Shown: positions 1-7,871, counted from the first letter of the stretch. The stretch is 19,804 bases of DNA from Avisuccinivibrio sp964424565 (GCA_964424565.1 CAYRIZ010000037.1:1-19804); one strand, 5' to 3'. Numbers and translations: made by a program. The notes: generated by a model not told the origin, from the sequence alone.

Positions 1-229
1 GTGCTGAAAAGTTCATTTTAGAAAATTCTTAAAATCTGCTGCCCAATGTCAGTTTAATGTTTGTCTATGGGTTTATTGTGGCGCCGAAAAATTAGCCCAT
101 ACTTAGTGACACCCAAATTTTTTGGAAAAAAGAAAAAACAAGATTTTGCAGCAGCAGGAGCCCTTGTATCAGCTCCTGCAGCCGGGCGGCATATCACCCC
201 ACAGCAGGGGTGCCGCGCCGGCAGAGGAC
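1..229. other. Intergenic sequence downstream of yihY
   Basis: No convincing gene is visible in this AT-rich edge of the window. The short open frames in it are low complexity (arginine runs, lysine runs from poly-A) and lack ribosome binding sites. The only supported element is the hairpin at 154-179, annotated separately as a possible yihY terminator. Confidence 0.6.
130..179 (-). terminator. Possible intrinsic terminator of yihY
   Basis: A perfect 8-bp stem (154-161 with 172-179, GCAGGAGC/GCTCCTGC) with a 10-nt loop lies about 50 bp past the yihY stop. Read on the minus strand it is followed, after about 14 nt, by T-rich sequence (TTTTTTCTTTTTT). The gap between stem and T-tract is longer than usual, so this is a moderate call. 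Confidence 0.45.
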
Positions 230-1177
230 TTAATGACGGGAAATTTCTGCGCCGTCGGCGGCAGTACAAAAGGGCCGGCCGTTGACCAGCACGGTAATGG
301 AAAGAGGCTGCGGCGATGATTTTTCCTGCTCACCTACCGGGCCGGTCAGGGCAGCGAATTTGCTCAGCAGCCCCGGGGCCTCCTGCCCGCCGCGGCGCAC
401 GCAGCCGAGCAGAGCGGTGAATTCGGCTCCCAGCAGAATAATGAACCAGTTGATGTTGATCCAAATCATCAGCACCGGCACCGCGGCCAGGGCGCCGTAT
501 ATAGCCTGATAATCGGTAAAGTTGAGAATAAAGGCAGCAAAGATGCGCTTGGCGGCCTCAAACAGCAGGGTGACCAGTCCCGCGCCGGTGAGGGCATCGC
601 GCAGTTTGACCTCGGCTATGGGCACCACCATGAAGACCACGGTGATCATGCTCCATTCAATCATCACCGGAATGATGTAGTAGAGCGCCTGCTGGGCAAA
701 ACTCAGCTCGGCCCCGAAAATATTCAGGGCCAGGATGCGGGAAGTAAGCCACATCAGGGTGGCCAGCATCAGCGGTCCCATGGTCAGCAGCGTCCAGTAA
801 ATGGCCACGGTCATGGAGGTGCGCCGCCGGCCGCCGCGCCAGATGCGGTTGATGGATTTGTCCACCGCCCGCACCAGCATCAGTGAAACCACAATCAGCA
901 TAATGGTACCGGCTATGGTCATGGAGCCGGCATGGGAGACAAAACGCCCTATGTTTTCGCTGATCGCCTCGGTAAAGACAGGCATGAAATTCTCGCTGGC
1001 AAAATTAAGCAGCTGTTCGCGCAGCGGCTCAAAGGCCGGCACCATAGTGAAGATGGACACCACCACAGTCAGCGCCGGGATCAGCGCCAGTATAGAGGTA
1101 TAGGACAGCGCGGCTGCTTCCAAAAACAGCTCATCACGCCTGACTCTGTTGATGAAATACAGCAGGAGTTCACGCAT
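230..1177 (-). CDS. yihY: YihY/BrkB family inner-membrane protein
   Basis: Predicted 315-residue polytopic membrane protein of the YihY/BrkB family, once mislabelled RNase BN; its biochemical role is not settled. About six hydrophobic segments are visible (near residues 25-47, 86-106, 123-145, 163-188, 196-218 and 228-258). They are preceded by the family-type start with an RDELFLEAAALSY-like segment and contain the conserved-looking YGALAAVPVLMIWI stretch. I chose the ATG at 1177 over the upstream in-frame ATG at 1282 because AAGGA sits 8 nt before it and the protein then begins as family members do. The roughly 50-residue polar C-terminal tail makes it somewhat longer than E. coli YihY (290 residues). 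It diverges from typA, which is also its neighbour in E. coli. Confidence 0.9.
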   Translation of the reverse strand: MRELLLYFINRVRRDELFLEAAALSYTSILALIPALTVVVSIFTMVPAFEPLREQLLNFASENFMPVFTEAISENIGRFVSHAGSMTIAGTIMLIVVSLMLVRAVDKSINRIWRGGRRRTSMTVAIYWTLLTMGPLMLATLMWLTSRILALNIFGAELSFAQQALYYIIPVMIEWSMITVVFMVVPIAEVKLRDALTGAGLVTLLFEAAKRIFAAFILNFTDYQAIYGALAAVPVLMIWININWFIILLGAEFTALLGCVRRGGQEAPGLLSKFAALTGPVGEQEKSSPQPLSITVLVNGRPFCTAADGAEISRH

Positions 1178-1373
1178 CACATTATCCTTTGACTGAAAAC
1201 CAAAGCCCTGCTGCAGACTGCAGTCAAAGCAGGGCGGGAGCGTATTGTAAAAAATATTGGCAGAGAGTGCAGTACATTGCAAATTTTCCCCCAGGCGGCC
1301 GGGGGCGGCCCCACAGATCTGATCTCAGGGCCGGCAAATCCCATAAATATGCGTGGCAGCAGCAGATTTAGAG

Positions 1374-1398
1374 TACAATAGCGCCCAGATTTTTGACA
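1374..1398 (+). promoter_or_regulatory. Candidate typA promoter region
   Basis: The 267-bp yihY-typA intergenic region holds a TACAAT (-10-like, 1374-1379) without a good -35 box, and a perfect TTGACA at 1393-1398 followed only by a poor -10 near 1415-1420. Either could drive typA; neither is a complete match. Nothing else is evident in the region. Confidence 0.3.
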
Positions 1399-1444
1399 TT
1401 TCCCTTTTTTCTTAAAGATTTCACACTCTGCAGGTTTATTTTTT

Positions 1445-3283
1445 ATGGATGTACAGAAGATCCGCAACATAGCGATCATTGCGCACGTAGATCACGGCAA
1501 GACCACCTTGGTAGACAAGCTCCTGCGCCAGTCCGGCACATTGGATCGCAGCGAGCTCGGCCAGGAACGCGTGATGGACTCCAATGCCATCGAAAAGGAA
1601 CGCGGCATCACCATCCTGTCCAAGAATACTGCCATCAACTGGAACGGCTACCGCATCAACATAGTGGACACCCCGGGTCACGCTGATTTCGGCGGCGAAG
1701 TGGAGCGCGTCATGAGCATGGTGGATTCCGTGCTGCTGCTGGTCGATGCCGTGGACGGCCCCATGCCCCAGACCCGTTTCGTCACCCAGAAGGCCTTTGC
1801 CCGCGGTCTGAAGCCCATAGTGGTGATCAACAAATGCGACCGTGAGGGCGCCCGCCCGGACTGGGTTATAGATCAGGTATTCGATCTGTTTGACAACCTC
1901 GGGGCCACCGACGAACAGCTGGACTTCCCTGTGGTCTATGCCTCCGCTCTGGCCGGCTGGGCTGATCTGGATCCGGACAATCACGGCGACAACATGGATC
2001 CGCTGTTCAATACCATAATCGAGCGGGTCAGCCCGCCCAATGCCGATCTGGAAGGTCCCTTCCAGATGCAGATTTCCTCCCTGGACTACACCTCCTATGT
2101 GGGCGTCATAGGTGTGGGCCGCGTCACCCGCGGTACGGCCAAGACCAATCAGCCGGTGACCATAGTGTCTGCAGACGGCAGCGTACGCCAGGGCAAGATA
2201 GGCCAGGTGCTGGGCTATCTGGGCCTGCACCGCTCCGAGGTGGCTGAGGCCGAGGCCGGCGACATCATTGCCCTGACGGGACTTGGTGAACTGAAGATTT
2301 CCGATACCGTCTGCTCCGTCTCCAAAGTGGAGGCCCTGCCGCCGCTGACTGTGGACGAGCCTACAGTATCCATGAACTTCTGCGTCAACACCTCACCTTT
2401 TGCCGGCCGGGAAGGCAAGTTTGTCACCTCGCGCAACATAGAAGCCCGTCTGCGTGAAGAGCTGGTGCACAATGTGGCCCTGCGCGTGGAAAATACCGAA
2501 GACACCGACCGCTTCCGCGTCTCCGGCCGCGGTGAACTGCACCTGTCCGTACTCATAGAGCAGATGCGCCGTGAAGGCTATGAGCTGGGTGTGTCCCGTC
2601 CCGAGGTGATCCTGCACAAGGATGAAAACGGCAAAACCCTGGAGCCTTATGAAGTGCTGACTCTGGACCTGCCGGAGGAAAATCAGGGACCGGTCATGGA
2701 AGAGCTGGGCCGTCGCCGCGGTGAACTCAAGAACATGGCTCCCGACGGCAAGGGCCGCGTCCGCCTGGATTACCGCATCCCGGCCCGCGGACTGATCGGC
2801 TTTCAGTCGCTGTATCTGACCCTGACCTCAGGCAGCGGTCTGATGTATCACACCTTTGACAGCTATGACGAGTTTGTAGGCGGCTCCATAGGCGAGCGTC
2901 AAAACGGCGTGCTGATCTCCAATGATACAGGCAAGACCGTGCCTTATGCCCTGTGGTTCCTGCAGGAGCGCGGCCGTCTGTTTGTCGATGCCGGCGAAGA
3001 CATTTACGAAGGCCAGATCATTGGTCTGCATGTGCGCACCAACGATCTCACGGTCAACCCGCTCAAGACCAAGAAGCTGACCAATGTGCGTGCCGCCGGC
3101 TCAGATGACAACATCATCCTGACCCCGGCCGTGCACATGACATTGGAACAGGCCCTGGAATTCATCAATGAGGATGAGCTGGTGGAGGTTACTCCCAAGA
3201 GCATCCGCCTGCGCAAGAAGAACCTGTCGGAAATGGAGCGCGTGCGTGCCTTCAGAGCCGCCGGCGGCAAAAAAGCCGATTAA
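1445..3283 (+). CDS. typA: Ribosome-associated translational GTPase TypA/BipA
   Basis: A 612-residue EF-G-like GTPase (E. coli BipA has 607) that binds the 70S ribosome and helps 50S assembly and stress adaptation. All G motifs are present: G1 AHVDHGKT (13-20), G2 GITI (54-57), G3 DTPGH (75-79), G4 NKCD (129-132) and G5 ASAL (166-169). Beta-barrel domain II, the EF-G III/V-like domains and the BipA-specific C-terminal domain follow, ending in a KSIRLRKKNLSEMERVR-type tail. The ribosome binding site is weak (AGG about 10 nt before the ATG), but no better start exists because the G1 motif begins at residue 13. It is a single-gene unit closed by an intrinsic terminator. In E. coli typA also lies beside glnALG, which agrees with the glnLG neighbours here. 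Confidence 0.97.
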   Translation: MDVQKIRNIAIIAHVDHGKTTLVDKLLRQSGTLDRSELGQERVMDSNAIEKERGITILSKNTAINWNGYRINIVDTPGHADFGGEVERVMSMVDSVLLLVDAVDGPMPQTRFVTQKAFARGLKPIVVINKCDREGARPDWVIDQVFDLFDNLGATDEQLDFPVVYASALAGWADLDPDNHGDNMDPLFNTIIERVSPPNADLEGPFQMQISSLDYTSYVGVIGVGRVTRGTAKTNQPVTIVSADGSVRQGKIGQVLGYLGLHRSEVAEAEAGDIIALTGLGELKISDTVCSVSKVEALPPLTVDEPTVSMNFCVNTSPFAGREGKFVTSRNIEARLREELVHNVALRVENTEDTDRFRVSGRGELHLSVLIEQMRREGYELGVSRPEVILHKDENGKTLEPYEVLTLDLPEENQGPVMEELGRRRGELKNMAPDGKGRVRLDYRIPARGLIGFQSLYLTLTSGSGLMYHTFDSYDEFVGGSIGERQNGVLISNDTGKTVPYALWFLQERGRLFVDAGEDIYEGQIIGLHVRTNDLTVNPLKTKKLTNVRAAGSDDNIILTPAVHMTLEQALEFINEDELVEVTPKSIRLRKKNLSEMERVRAFRAAGGKKAD

Positions 3284-3298
3284 AAGCGCAGATTTAGT

Positions 3299-3363
3299 GC
3301 AGAGCTCAGGCTCTGCAAATTATGCAGCGAGGGGCGCCGAAAGACGCCCTTTGTGTATTTTTT
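3299..3363 (+). terminator. Intrinsic terminator after typA, preceded by a second hairpin
   Basis: Hairpin one (3299-3316) has a 7-bp stem GCAGAGC/GCTCTGC with a TCAG loop and no T-tract. Hairpin two has GGGCG (3332-3336) pairing with CGCCC (3345-3349), extended by a G-T and an A-T pair, and runs into a T-rich tail ending TTTTTT at about 3363. The second is a normal Rho-independent terminator for typA. Confidence 0.7.
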
Positions 3364-3375
3364 CAGCCCCCTTTT

Positions 3376-3392
3376 AACACCATTTTGGTGCA
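3376..3392. promoter_or_regulatory. NtrC-type binding site 1
   Basis: A 17-bp dyad with core CACCA-TTT-TGGTG followed by CA. The enteric NtrC consensus is TGCACCA-N3-TGGTGCA, so 12 of its 14 specified positions match; only the first two bases differ. It lies 61 bp upstream of a sigma54-like promoter and about 260 bp upstream of glnL, the normal position for an NtrC enhancer. The binding-site call is inference from the dyad and its context. Confidence 0.6.
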
Positions 3393-3444
3393 TAGCTGTC
3401 TGATTTGTTCTATTGCATTTTTATCAGCTGCTGCTGCTTTTTAA

Positions 3445-3460
3445 TGGCACCCGTCCTGCA
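3445..3460 (+). promoter_or_regulatory. Sigma54-like -24/-12 promoter upstream of glnL
   Basis: TGGCAC (3445-3450) and CTGCA (3456-3460) place GG and GC exactly 10 nt apart, as in the sigma54 consensus TGGCAC-N5-TTGCW. The start point would be near 3471, giving a leader of about 170 nt. The match is good, but the NtrC encoded in this operon lacks the sigma54-contacting loop, so the element may be used by another activator, be vestigial, or be fortuitous. Confidence 0.45.
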
Positions 3461-3532
3461 TTTTCCTGATTAAATCTATGATACGTCAATGATTTAACCC
3501 GGAGACATTTGTAAAAAATTCTCAAATCCAGC

Positions 3533-3549
3533 TGCAAAACGCTTTTGCA
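3533..3549. promoter_or_regulatory. NtrC-type binding site 2 (weaker)
   Basis: A perfect 17-bp dyad TGCAAAA-CGC-TTTTGCA with the same TGCA ends and 3-nt centre as the NtrC consensus (10 of 14 consensus positions). Its centre is 157 bp from that of site 1. It overlaps the -35 side of a possible sigma70 promoter at 3545-3573, which resembles the autorepression arrangement known at E. coli glnLp. Confidence 0.4.
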
Positions 3550-3573
3550 CAATGTTAGGGAAAGTTATATATT
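3545..3573 (+). promoter_or_regulatory. Possible sigma70 promoter of glnLG
   Basis: TTGCAC (3545-3550), a 17-bp spacer and TATATT (3568-3573). The -10 is 5 of 6 to consensus and the -35 is poor. It lies 70 bp before the glnL start and overlaps NtrC-like site 2. Confidence 0.3.
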
Positions 3574-3643
3574 TCAGTGCATTTAGCAAATTTATATCAT
3601 TGTTGCACTATTATTGAACATGCTTTAATTTGGAGAGGCATTT

Positions 3644-4729
3644 ATGCAGGCAGAGTCCAAGGCCATTTTAGAAAGCTTAGCTACAGCGGTACTGCTTACT
3701 GATCACAGTTTGAAAATAATTTACGCCAATTCAGCAGCAGAACAGCTGTTCAATGTGTCGCGCTCCAAACTTTGTCTGATCAAATTAACCGATCTGCTGG
3801 ACAAGGGGCAGAAAGCCCTGCTGGAGAATATTCACCACGCCCTGAAACCCAGGGCCCAGGGTTTTACCGCCTCGGATATCACCATTATCCCCGAGCCGCA
3901 TCAGTCCATCAAAACGGACATCAGCGTCTCGCATTATGCCGGCCGCGGCCGCGGTCTGGTGGTGGAATTTAAAACTCTGGATTATCAGCAGAAGATGGAT
4001 CAGGAACTGGCCCGCCGGTCACAGCATATGGCCGCCCGCGATCTGATCCGCTCCCTGGCCCATGAAATTAAAAATCCCCTGGGCGGCATACGCGGAGCGG
4101 CGCAGCTGCTGGAAATGAGCTACGGCAAATATCCGCATCTGACCGATTACACTCAGGTGATTATCGAGCAATCCGACCGCCTGAAGAACCTGGTGGACAA
4201 ACTGCTCGGCCCGCAGCGGCCCAATCCGCTGACCCGCTGCAATATTCACTATGTGATCGAAAAGGTGATGTCACTGGAGAACATGGAGCTCTCGCGCGGC
4301 CCGCGCATCCGCTTCGTCAAGGACTATGATCCTTCCCTGCCTGAGCTGATGCTGGACATAGATGCCATGCAGCAGGCCATACTGAATATTGTGTCCAATG
4401 CCGTACACGCACTGACGGAGGCGCATGTGCATCACCCGCAGATCCACATTCAGACCAGGGCACAGCTGGGTTCACGTATCATCAACGGCGTCAAATACCC
4501 GTCAGCGGTGATTTTGTCCATCACCGACAACGGACCCGGCATCCCCGAAAATATTCGCGAAACGCTGTTCTATCCCATGGTGACTTCGCGTGCTTCCGGT
4601 ACTGGTCTGGGCCTTTCCATAGCCCAAAGCATTATAGAAAGGCACAACGGCTTCATTGAATGCAACAGTGAACGCGGCCGTACGGTTTTTAGAATTATTC
4701 TGCCGCTGCGTAAGGAATATTTGGCTTAA
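3644..4729 (+). CDS. glnL: Nitrogen sensor histidine kinase/phosphatase NtrB
   Basis: A 361-residue soluble two-component kinase (E. coli GlnL 349) that phosphorylates or dephosphorylates NtrC under control of the PII protein. An N-terminal PAS domain (about 5-115) is followed by the H-box LAHEIKNPLGG with phospho-acceptor His140, the N-box around NIVSNAVHAL (248-257), the G1 box DNGPGIP (295-301) and the G2 box GTGLGLS (319-325). There is no transmembrane segment, as expected. The kinase looks fully intact. A strong GGAGAGG (3632-3638) fixes the start. glnG follows after 41 bp, so the two are very probably cotranscribed. glnA is not upstream here, unlike in enteric bacteria. Confidence 0.96.
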   Translation: MQAESKAILESLATAVLLTDHSLKIIYANSAAEQLFNVSRSKLCLIKLTDLLDKGQKALLENIHHALKPRAQGFTASDITIIPEPHQSIKTDISVSHYAGRGRGLVVEFKTLDYQQKMDQELARRSQHMAARDLIRSLAHEIKNPLGGIRGAAQLLEMSYGKYPHLTDYTQVIIEQSDRLKNLVDKLLGPQRPNPLTRCNIHYVIEKVMSLENMELSRGPRIRFVKDYDPSLPELMLDIDAMQQAILNIVSNAVHALTEAHVHHPQIHIQTRAQLGSRIINGVKYPSAVILSITDNGPGIPENIRETLFYPMVTSRASGTGLGLSIAQSIIERHNGFIECNSERGRTVFRIILPLRKEYLA

Positions 4730-4770
4730 TACCCCAGCAGGAAACTTAGGAATTTAGGAGAGGCAAGAGC

Positions 4771-6216
4771 ATGGATCCTATAATTTGGGTTATTGATGAT
4801 GACGACAGCATCCGTTTTGTCTTTGACAAAGCTCTGGATGTCAACGGCATCACCCACCGTTTGTTTGAGGACGGTGAAAAGGCCCTGGATGCCTTAAAGA
4901 CTGAAATCCCGGACGTGATCATTTCAGATATCAAGATGCCGGGCATAGACGGTCTGTCCTTAATACAAAAAGTTCATGCAGTTGACGATACCATACCCTT
5001 CATCATCATCACGGCGCATTCAGATCTGACTGCCGCCATAGAAAGTTACGAGCACGGCACCTTTGAATACCTGCCCAAGCCTTTTGACATAGAACAGGCC
5101 ATAGCCCTGATCCGCCGCGCCGCCGTGCACCGCGTCAATCAGCTGAAGAAAAAGACCCAGGATCCCAATAAGGACAATGCCCTGCCGCTGAGCGATGATA
5201 CTGAGATCATAGGCAAGTCCCCGGCCATGCAGGAAGTGTACAAATTCATCGGCCGCGTCTCCAAGACCAATGTGCCCGTGCTGATCCACGGTGAAACCGG
5301 CACCGGCCGCGAGCTGGTGGCCCTGGCCATGCACAATCACTCCGAACGCAAGGACAAATCCTTTATTTCGCTGAACATGGCCTCCATGCCGCAGGATTTG
5401 ATTGAAATAGAGCTGTTCGGGCGCGAGAGCGATGCCGAGAGCTGTGAGCACTCAGCTATAAGTCAGGCCCAGGGCGGTACGCTCTTCATCAATGAAATCT
5501 GCGAAATGCCCATAGAGGCCCAGACCCGCCTGCTGCAGATACTGCAGAGCAGTCACTATCTGCCGGTGGGCAGCACCAGGCCGGTCCCCTGCGATGTCCG
5601 CCTGATTGCCTCCTCCTCCCGGACCCTGGAAAATCTGGTGGCCGCCGGATCCTTTATTTCCGATCTGTTCTACCGCCTCAATGTCATTCACATCAACATG
5701 CCGCCGCTGCGCGACCGCAACAATGACATACCCATGCTGGCCAAGCACTTCCTCAATCAAAGTGCCCTGGAAAACAATCAGGAGCCCAAGAAGCTGACTT
5801 CCGAGGTGCTGGTCTTCCTGTGCCGGCAGCTCTGGCCGGGCAATGTCAGACAGCTGAAGAATTTGTGCAAATACCTCACCATCATGGTGACCGGCCGCGA
5901 TATACAGCTGTCCGATCTGCCGGCTGAATTCCTCAACAGCAGCCGCACGCAGCAGAGCACCACAGCCACCACCTCCATAGCCGGCAATGTCAAGGAGCCC
6001 ACCTCCTGGCAGGAACAGCTGCGCAACTGGGTGGACGGCCGCCTGCGGGCCGGCGAGCAGGATATTCTGTCCGAGGCCACCCCGGAATTTGAACGCGTCA
6101 TGCTGGAGGCAGCCCTGGAATTTACCGGCAATCACAAGCAGGAATCGGCCAAACTGCTCGGCTGGGGCCGCAATACCCTGACGCGCAAGATCAAGGAATT
6201 GAACTTAAACCGCTGA
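4771..6216 (+). CDS. glnG: NtrC response regulator with a degenerate AAA+ domain
   Basis: A 481-residue homologue of NtrC (469 in E. coli) with three domains. The receiver (1-~122) keeps acidic residues D10-D12, phospho-acceptor D53, T81 and K103. The AAA+ domain (~145-388) and the C-terminal Fis-type helix-turn-helix (~438-481, ending near LGWGRNTLTRKIKEL) follow. The receiver and DNA-binding domain look intact. The AAA+ domain does not: Walker A reads GETGTGR (174-180, R for the catalytic K), the GAFTGA loop after ELFG (214-217) is replaced by a shorter unrelated segment, Walker B reads LFINE (N241 for D), and the FRxDL arginine finger is I296. An AGGAGAGG precedes the ATG. It is likely able to accept phosphate and bind DNA, but unlikely to remodel sigma54 polymerase. 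A precedent is Rhodobacter capsulatus NtrC, which lacks GAFTGA and activates sigma70 promoters. Confidence 0.93.
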   Translation: MDPIIWVIDDDDSIRFVFDKALDVNGITHRLFEDGEKALDALKTEIPDVIISDIKMPGIDGLSLIQKVHAVDDTIPFIIITAHSDLTAAIESYEHGTFEYLPKPFDIEQAIALIRRAAVHRVNQLKKKTQDPNKDNALPLSDDTEIIGKSPAMQEVYKFIGRVSKTNVPVLIHGETGTGRELVALAMHNHSERKDKSFISLNMASMPQDLIEIELFGRESDAESCEHSAISQAQGGTLFINEICEMPIEAQTRLLQILQSSHYLPVGSTRPVPCDVRLIASSSRTLENLVAAGSFISDLFYRLNVIHINMPPLRDRNNDIPMLAKHFLNQSALENNQEPKKLTSEVLVFLCRQLWPGNVRQLKNLCKYLTIMVTGRDIQLSDLPAEFLNSSRTQQSTTATTSIAGNVKEPTSWQEQLRNWVDGRLRAGEQDILSEATPEFERVMLEAALEFTGNHKQESAKLLGWGRNTLTRKIKELNLNR

Positions 6217-6235
6217 CCCGTACCTCTGCCGGGCC

Positions 6236-6259
6236 GCCCCTGCCGCAGCCGGCGGGGGC
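6236..6259 (+). other. Strong GC-rich hairpin between glnG and engB
   Basis: A 10-bp stem (6236-6245 with 6250-6259, one G-T pair) with a CAGC tetraloop, 19 bp after the glnG stop. TCTGCC and GGCAGA sequences flank it (the right one shares two stem bases) and could lengthen the structure. No T-tract follows, so it is not a classical intrinsic terminator; it could protect the 3' end of glnLG mRNA or assist Rho-dependent termination. Confidence 0.5.
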
Positions 6260-6315
6260 AGACAGAGAATTTCGCACAAAAATGCGCCTGCGGCGCTGGT
6301 CTGATGCGGCGGCTT

Positions 6316-6324
6316 TGTTACAAT
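6316..6324 (+). promoter_or_regulatory. Extended -10 promoter for engB
   Basis: TGTTACAAT is an extended -10 (TGn plus a 5 of 6 -10 hexamer) 48 bp before the engB ATG. No good -35 is present, which extended -10 promoters tolerate. Confidence 0.45.
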
Positions 6325-6371
6325 AGGCGCCGCCTGCATTATTTTCACCAAGCTGCGCGGAGGGCCGCATC

Positions 6372-6986
6372 ATGTCAGAGTTTACTCTGGATTTCAGAAA
6401 AACCCGCTTTATCACCTCTGCCCCTGATCTGCGGCATCTGCCGCCGGATGAGGGCATGGAAATAGCCTTTGCCGGCCGTTCCAATTCCGGCAAAAGCTCG
6501 GCTTTAAATGCCATCTGCGATCAGGGTAATCTGGCCAAAACGTCACGCACTCCCGGACGCACCAGGCTGATCAATCTCTTTGAGATCGCCCCCGGCTGCT
6601 CGCTGGTTGATCTGCCGGGATACGGTTATGCAGCCGTGCCGGAGAGCATGAAAAAAGCCTGGCAGAAGTCACTCTCCGAGTATCTGCAGCAGCGCCGGGC
6701 CCTGCGCGGCATAGTGGTGACCATGGATATACGCCATCCGCTGAAGGATCATGACCGGCTGATCATAGACTGGTCCATAGGAGCCAATCTGCCGGCCCTT
6801 ATCCTGCTGACCAAGGCCGACAAACTGGGCGTCACGGCCCGCCGGGAAGCGGCCGGAGAAGTGCGCCGGCAGCTGAGTGAGTTCGGCGGCACCTTTACCG
6901 TGCTCCCTTTTTCAGCGCTGCGCAAAATAGGTATTGATGAAACCCGCGCTGTGCTCCGCCAGTGGTTTGCCACCTTAGGCAGATAA
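6372..6986 (+). CDS. engB: Ribosome biogenesis GTP-binding protein EngB/YihA
   Basis: A 204-residue small TRAFAC GTPase (E. coli YihA 210) needed for late 50S subunit assembly. Motifs in order: G1 GRSNSGKSS (35-43), G2 TPG (60-62), G3 DLPGYG (80-85), G4 TKAD (147-150) and G5 FSAL (180-183), all typical of the family. GGAGG about 8 nt before the ATG supports the start. It follows glnG by 155 bp with its own promoter candidate and precedes gmk by 70 bp on the same strand. Confidence 0.96.
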   Translation: MSEFTLDFRKTRFITSAPDLRHLPPDEGMEIAFAGRSNSGKSSALNAICDQGNLAKTSRTPGRTRLINLFEIAPGCSLVDLPGYGYAAVPESMKKAWQKSLSEYLQQRRALRGIVVTMDIRHPLKDHDRLIIDWSIGANLPALILLTKADKLGVTARREAAGEVRRQLSEFGGTFTVLPFSALRKIGIDETRAVLRQWFATLGR

Positions 6987-7056
6987 GTCTGATACAGCAT
7001 CCGGGTCTGCAGGGGAGGCAGGCCTCTTCTGCTTTGAGATTGTTTGGTTAATTATT

Positions 7057-7710
7057 ATGTCAGCACCAGGAACCCTTTACATCATTTCCGCTCCCAGCGG
7101 CGCGGGCAAGACCTCCCTGATCCGGGGCCTGCTCGAGCGTTTTAATCTCGATGACCGGCTGCGGATGTCCATCTCCCATACCACCAGGGACATGCGCCCG
7201 GGTGAAAAGGATGGCAGCAGCTACTTCTTTGTCAGTGAGGAAGAATTCCGCAGCTTAATTGAGCGCAATGCCTTTTTTGAATATGCCGAAGTTTTCGGCC
7301 GTTTCTACGGCACCTCGCGCGAGGTGGTGCAGAACTGGCTGGATGAAGGCCGGGATGTGCTGCTGGATATAGACTGGCAGGGAGCCCGGAACATCAGACA
7401 GCAGATGCCCGAGGCCACAGGCATCTTCATACTGCCGCCTTCCCTGGCTGAACTGCGCAGTCGTCTGGAAAGACGGCAGCGCGACAGCGCCGAGGTGATA
7501 GAAGAGCGCATGAATCTGGCCCGCCGCGAAATTTCGCATTACAGCGAATATGATTACGTGGTGGTCAATGACAATTACGACACTGCCCTGCTGCAGCTAC
7601 GTTCCATTATTCTGGCCGGCCGCTGCCGCCGGACGCAGATTGAGCGCAGTGCAGCCGCTCTGCTGGGCGAACTGCTGGCAGAGGACGCGGAAGCAGGCCG
7701 GCAGGATTAA
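7057..7710 (+). CDS. gmk: Guanylate kinase
   Basis: A 217-residue enzyme (E. coli 207) phosphorylating GMP to GDP with ATP; essential for guanine nucleotide supply and for recycling (p)ppGpp-pathway nucleotides. Walker A APSGAGKT spans residues 12-19, the GMP-binding signature SHTTRDMRPGE 40-50, and the lid/core segments FGRFYGTSR and LLDIDWQGA follow. The start matches the family (GTLYIISAPSG from residue 5), although only weak purine-rich sequence precedes the ATG. About 10 extra residues at the C-terminus are unremarkable. It precedes rpoZ-spoT, as in many gammaproteobacteria, but a terminator overlaps its stop codon, so readthrough rather than simple cotranscription would link them. Confidence 0.96.
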   Translation: MSAPGTLYIISAPSGAGKTSLIRGLLERFNLDDRLRMSISHTTRDMRPGEKDGSSYFFVSEEEFRSLIERNAFFEYAEVFGRFYGTSREVVQNWLDEGRDVLLDIDWQGARNIRQQMPEATGIFILPPSLAELRSRLERRQRDSAEVIEERMNLARREISHYSEYDYVVVNDNYDTALLQLRSIILAGRCRRTQIERSAAALLGELLAEDAEAGRQD

Positions 7711-7752
7711 TCCTGCCGGAAGCCCTTTTTCTGCCCGGGCAGTCTCTTTTTT
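7698..7752 (+). terminator. Tandem terminators after gmk
   Basis: The 22-bp perfect palindrome at 7698-7719 (GCAGGA-TTAA-TCCTGC core) includes the gmk stop codon and runs into CCCTTTTT (7723-7730). A second, shorter palindrome CTGCCCGGGCAG (7731-7742) follows directly and is followed by TCTCTTTTTT. The first is a strong Rho-independent terminator; the second could act as backup. Confidence 0.75.
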
Positions 7753-7786
7753 GGCTGCCGCAGGTTTTTCTGCGGCTAAACTGTTT

Positions 7787-7800
7787 TACAATCATATAAT
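7787..7800 (+). promoter_or_regulatory. Candidate rpoZ-spoT promoter
   Basis: Overlapping -10-like hexamers TACAAT (7787-7792) and a perfect TATAAT (7795-7800) lie just after the gmk terminators and 72 bp before rpoZ. A GCCGCAG/CTGCGGC hairpin (7757-7776) occupies the -35 region and no -35 box is evident. Confidence 0.4.
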
Positions 7801-7871
7801 TAATATAGTGCCTGTTGGTATAGGAAGCAGAATCAGGCGCTGATTGATTTTTATTCTCGAGGTTTTTTTAC

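Noticed and set aside
1436..2230. 264-residue minus-strand open frame opposite typA
   Set aside because: Rich in His, Gly and Gln, without a ribosome binding site, and wholly antisense to a clearly conserved GTPase gene.
5452..6135. 227-residue minus-strand open frame opposite glnG
   Set aside because: A shadow of the codon bias of glnG; low-complexity composition and no family resemblance.
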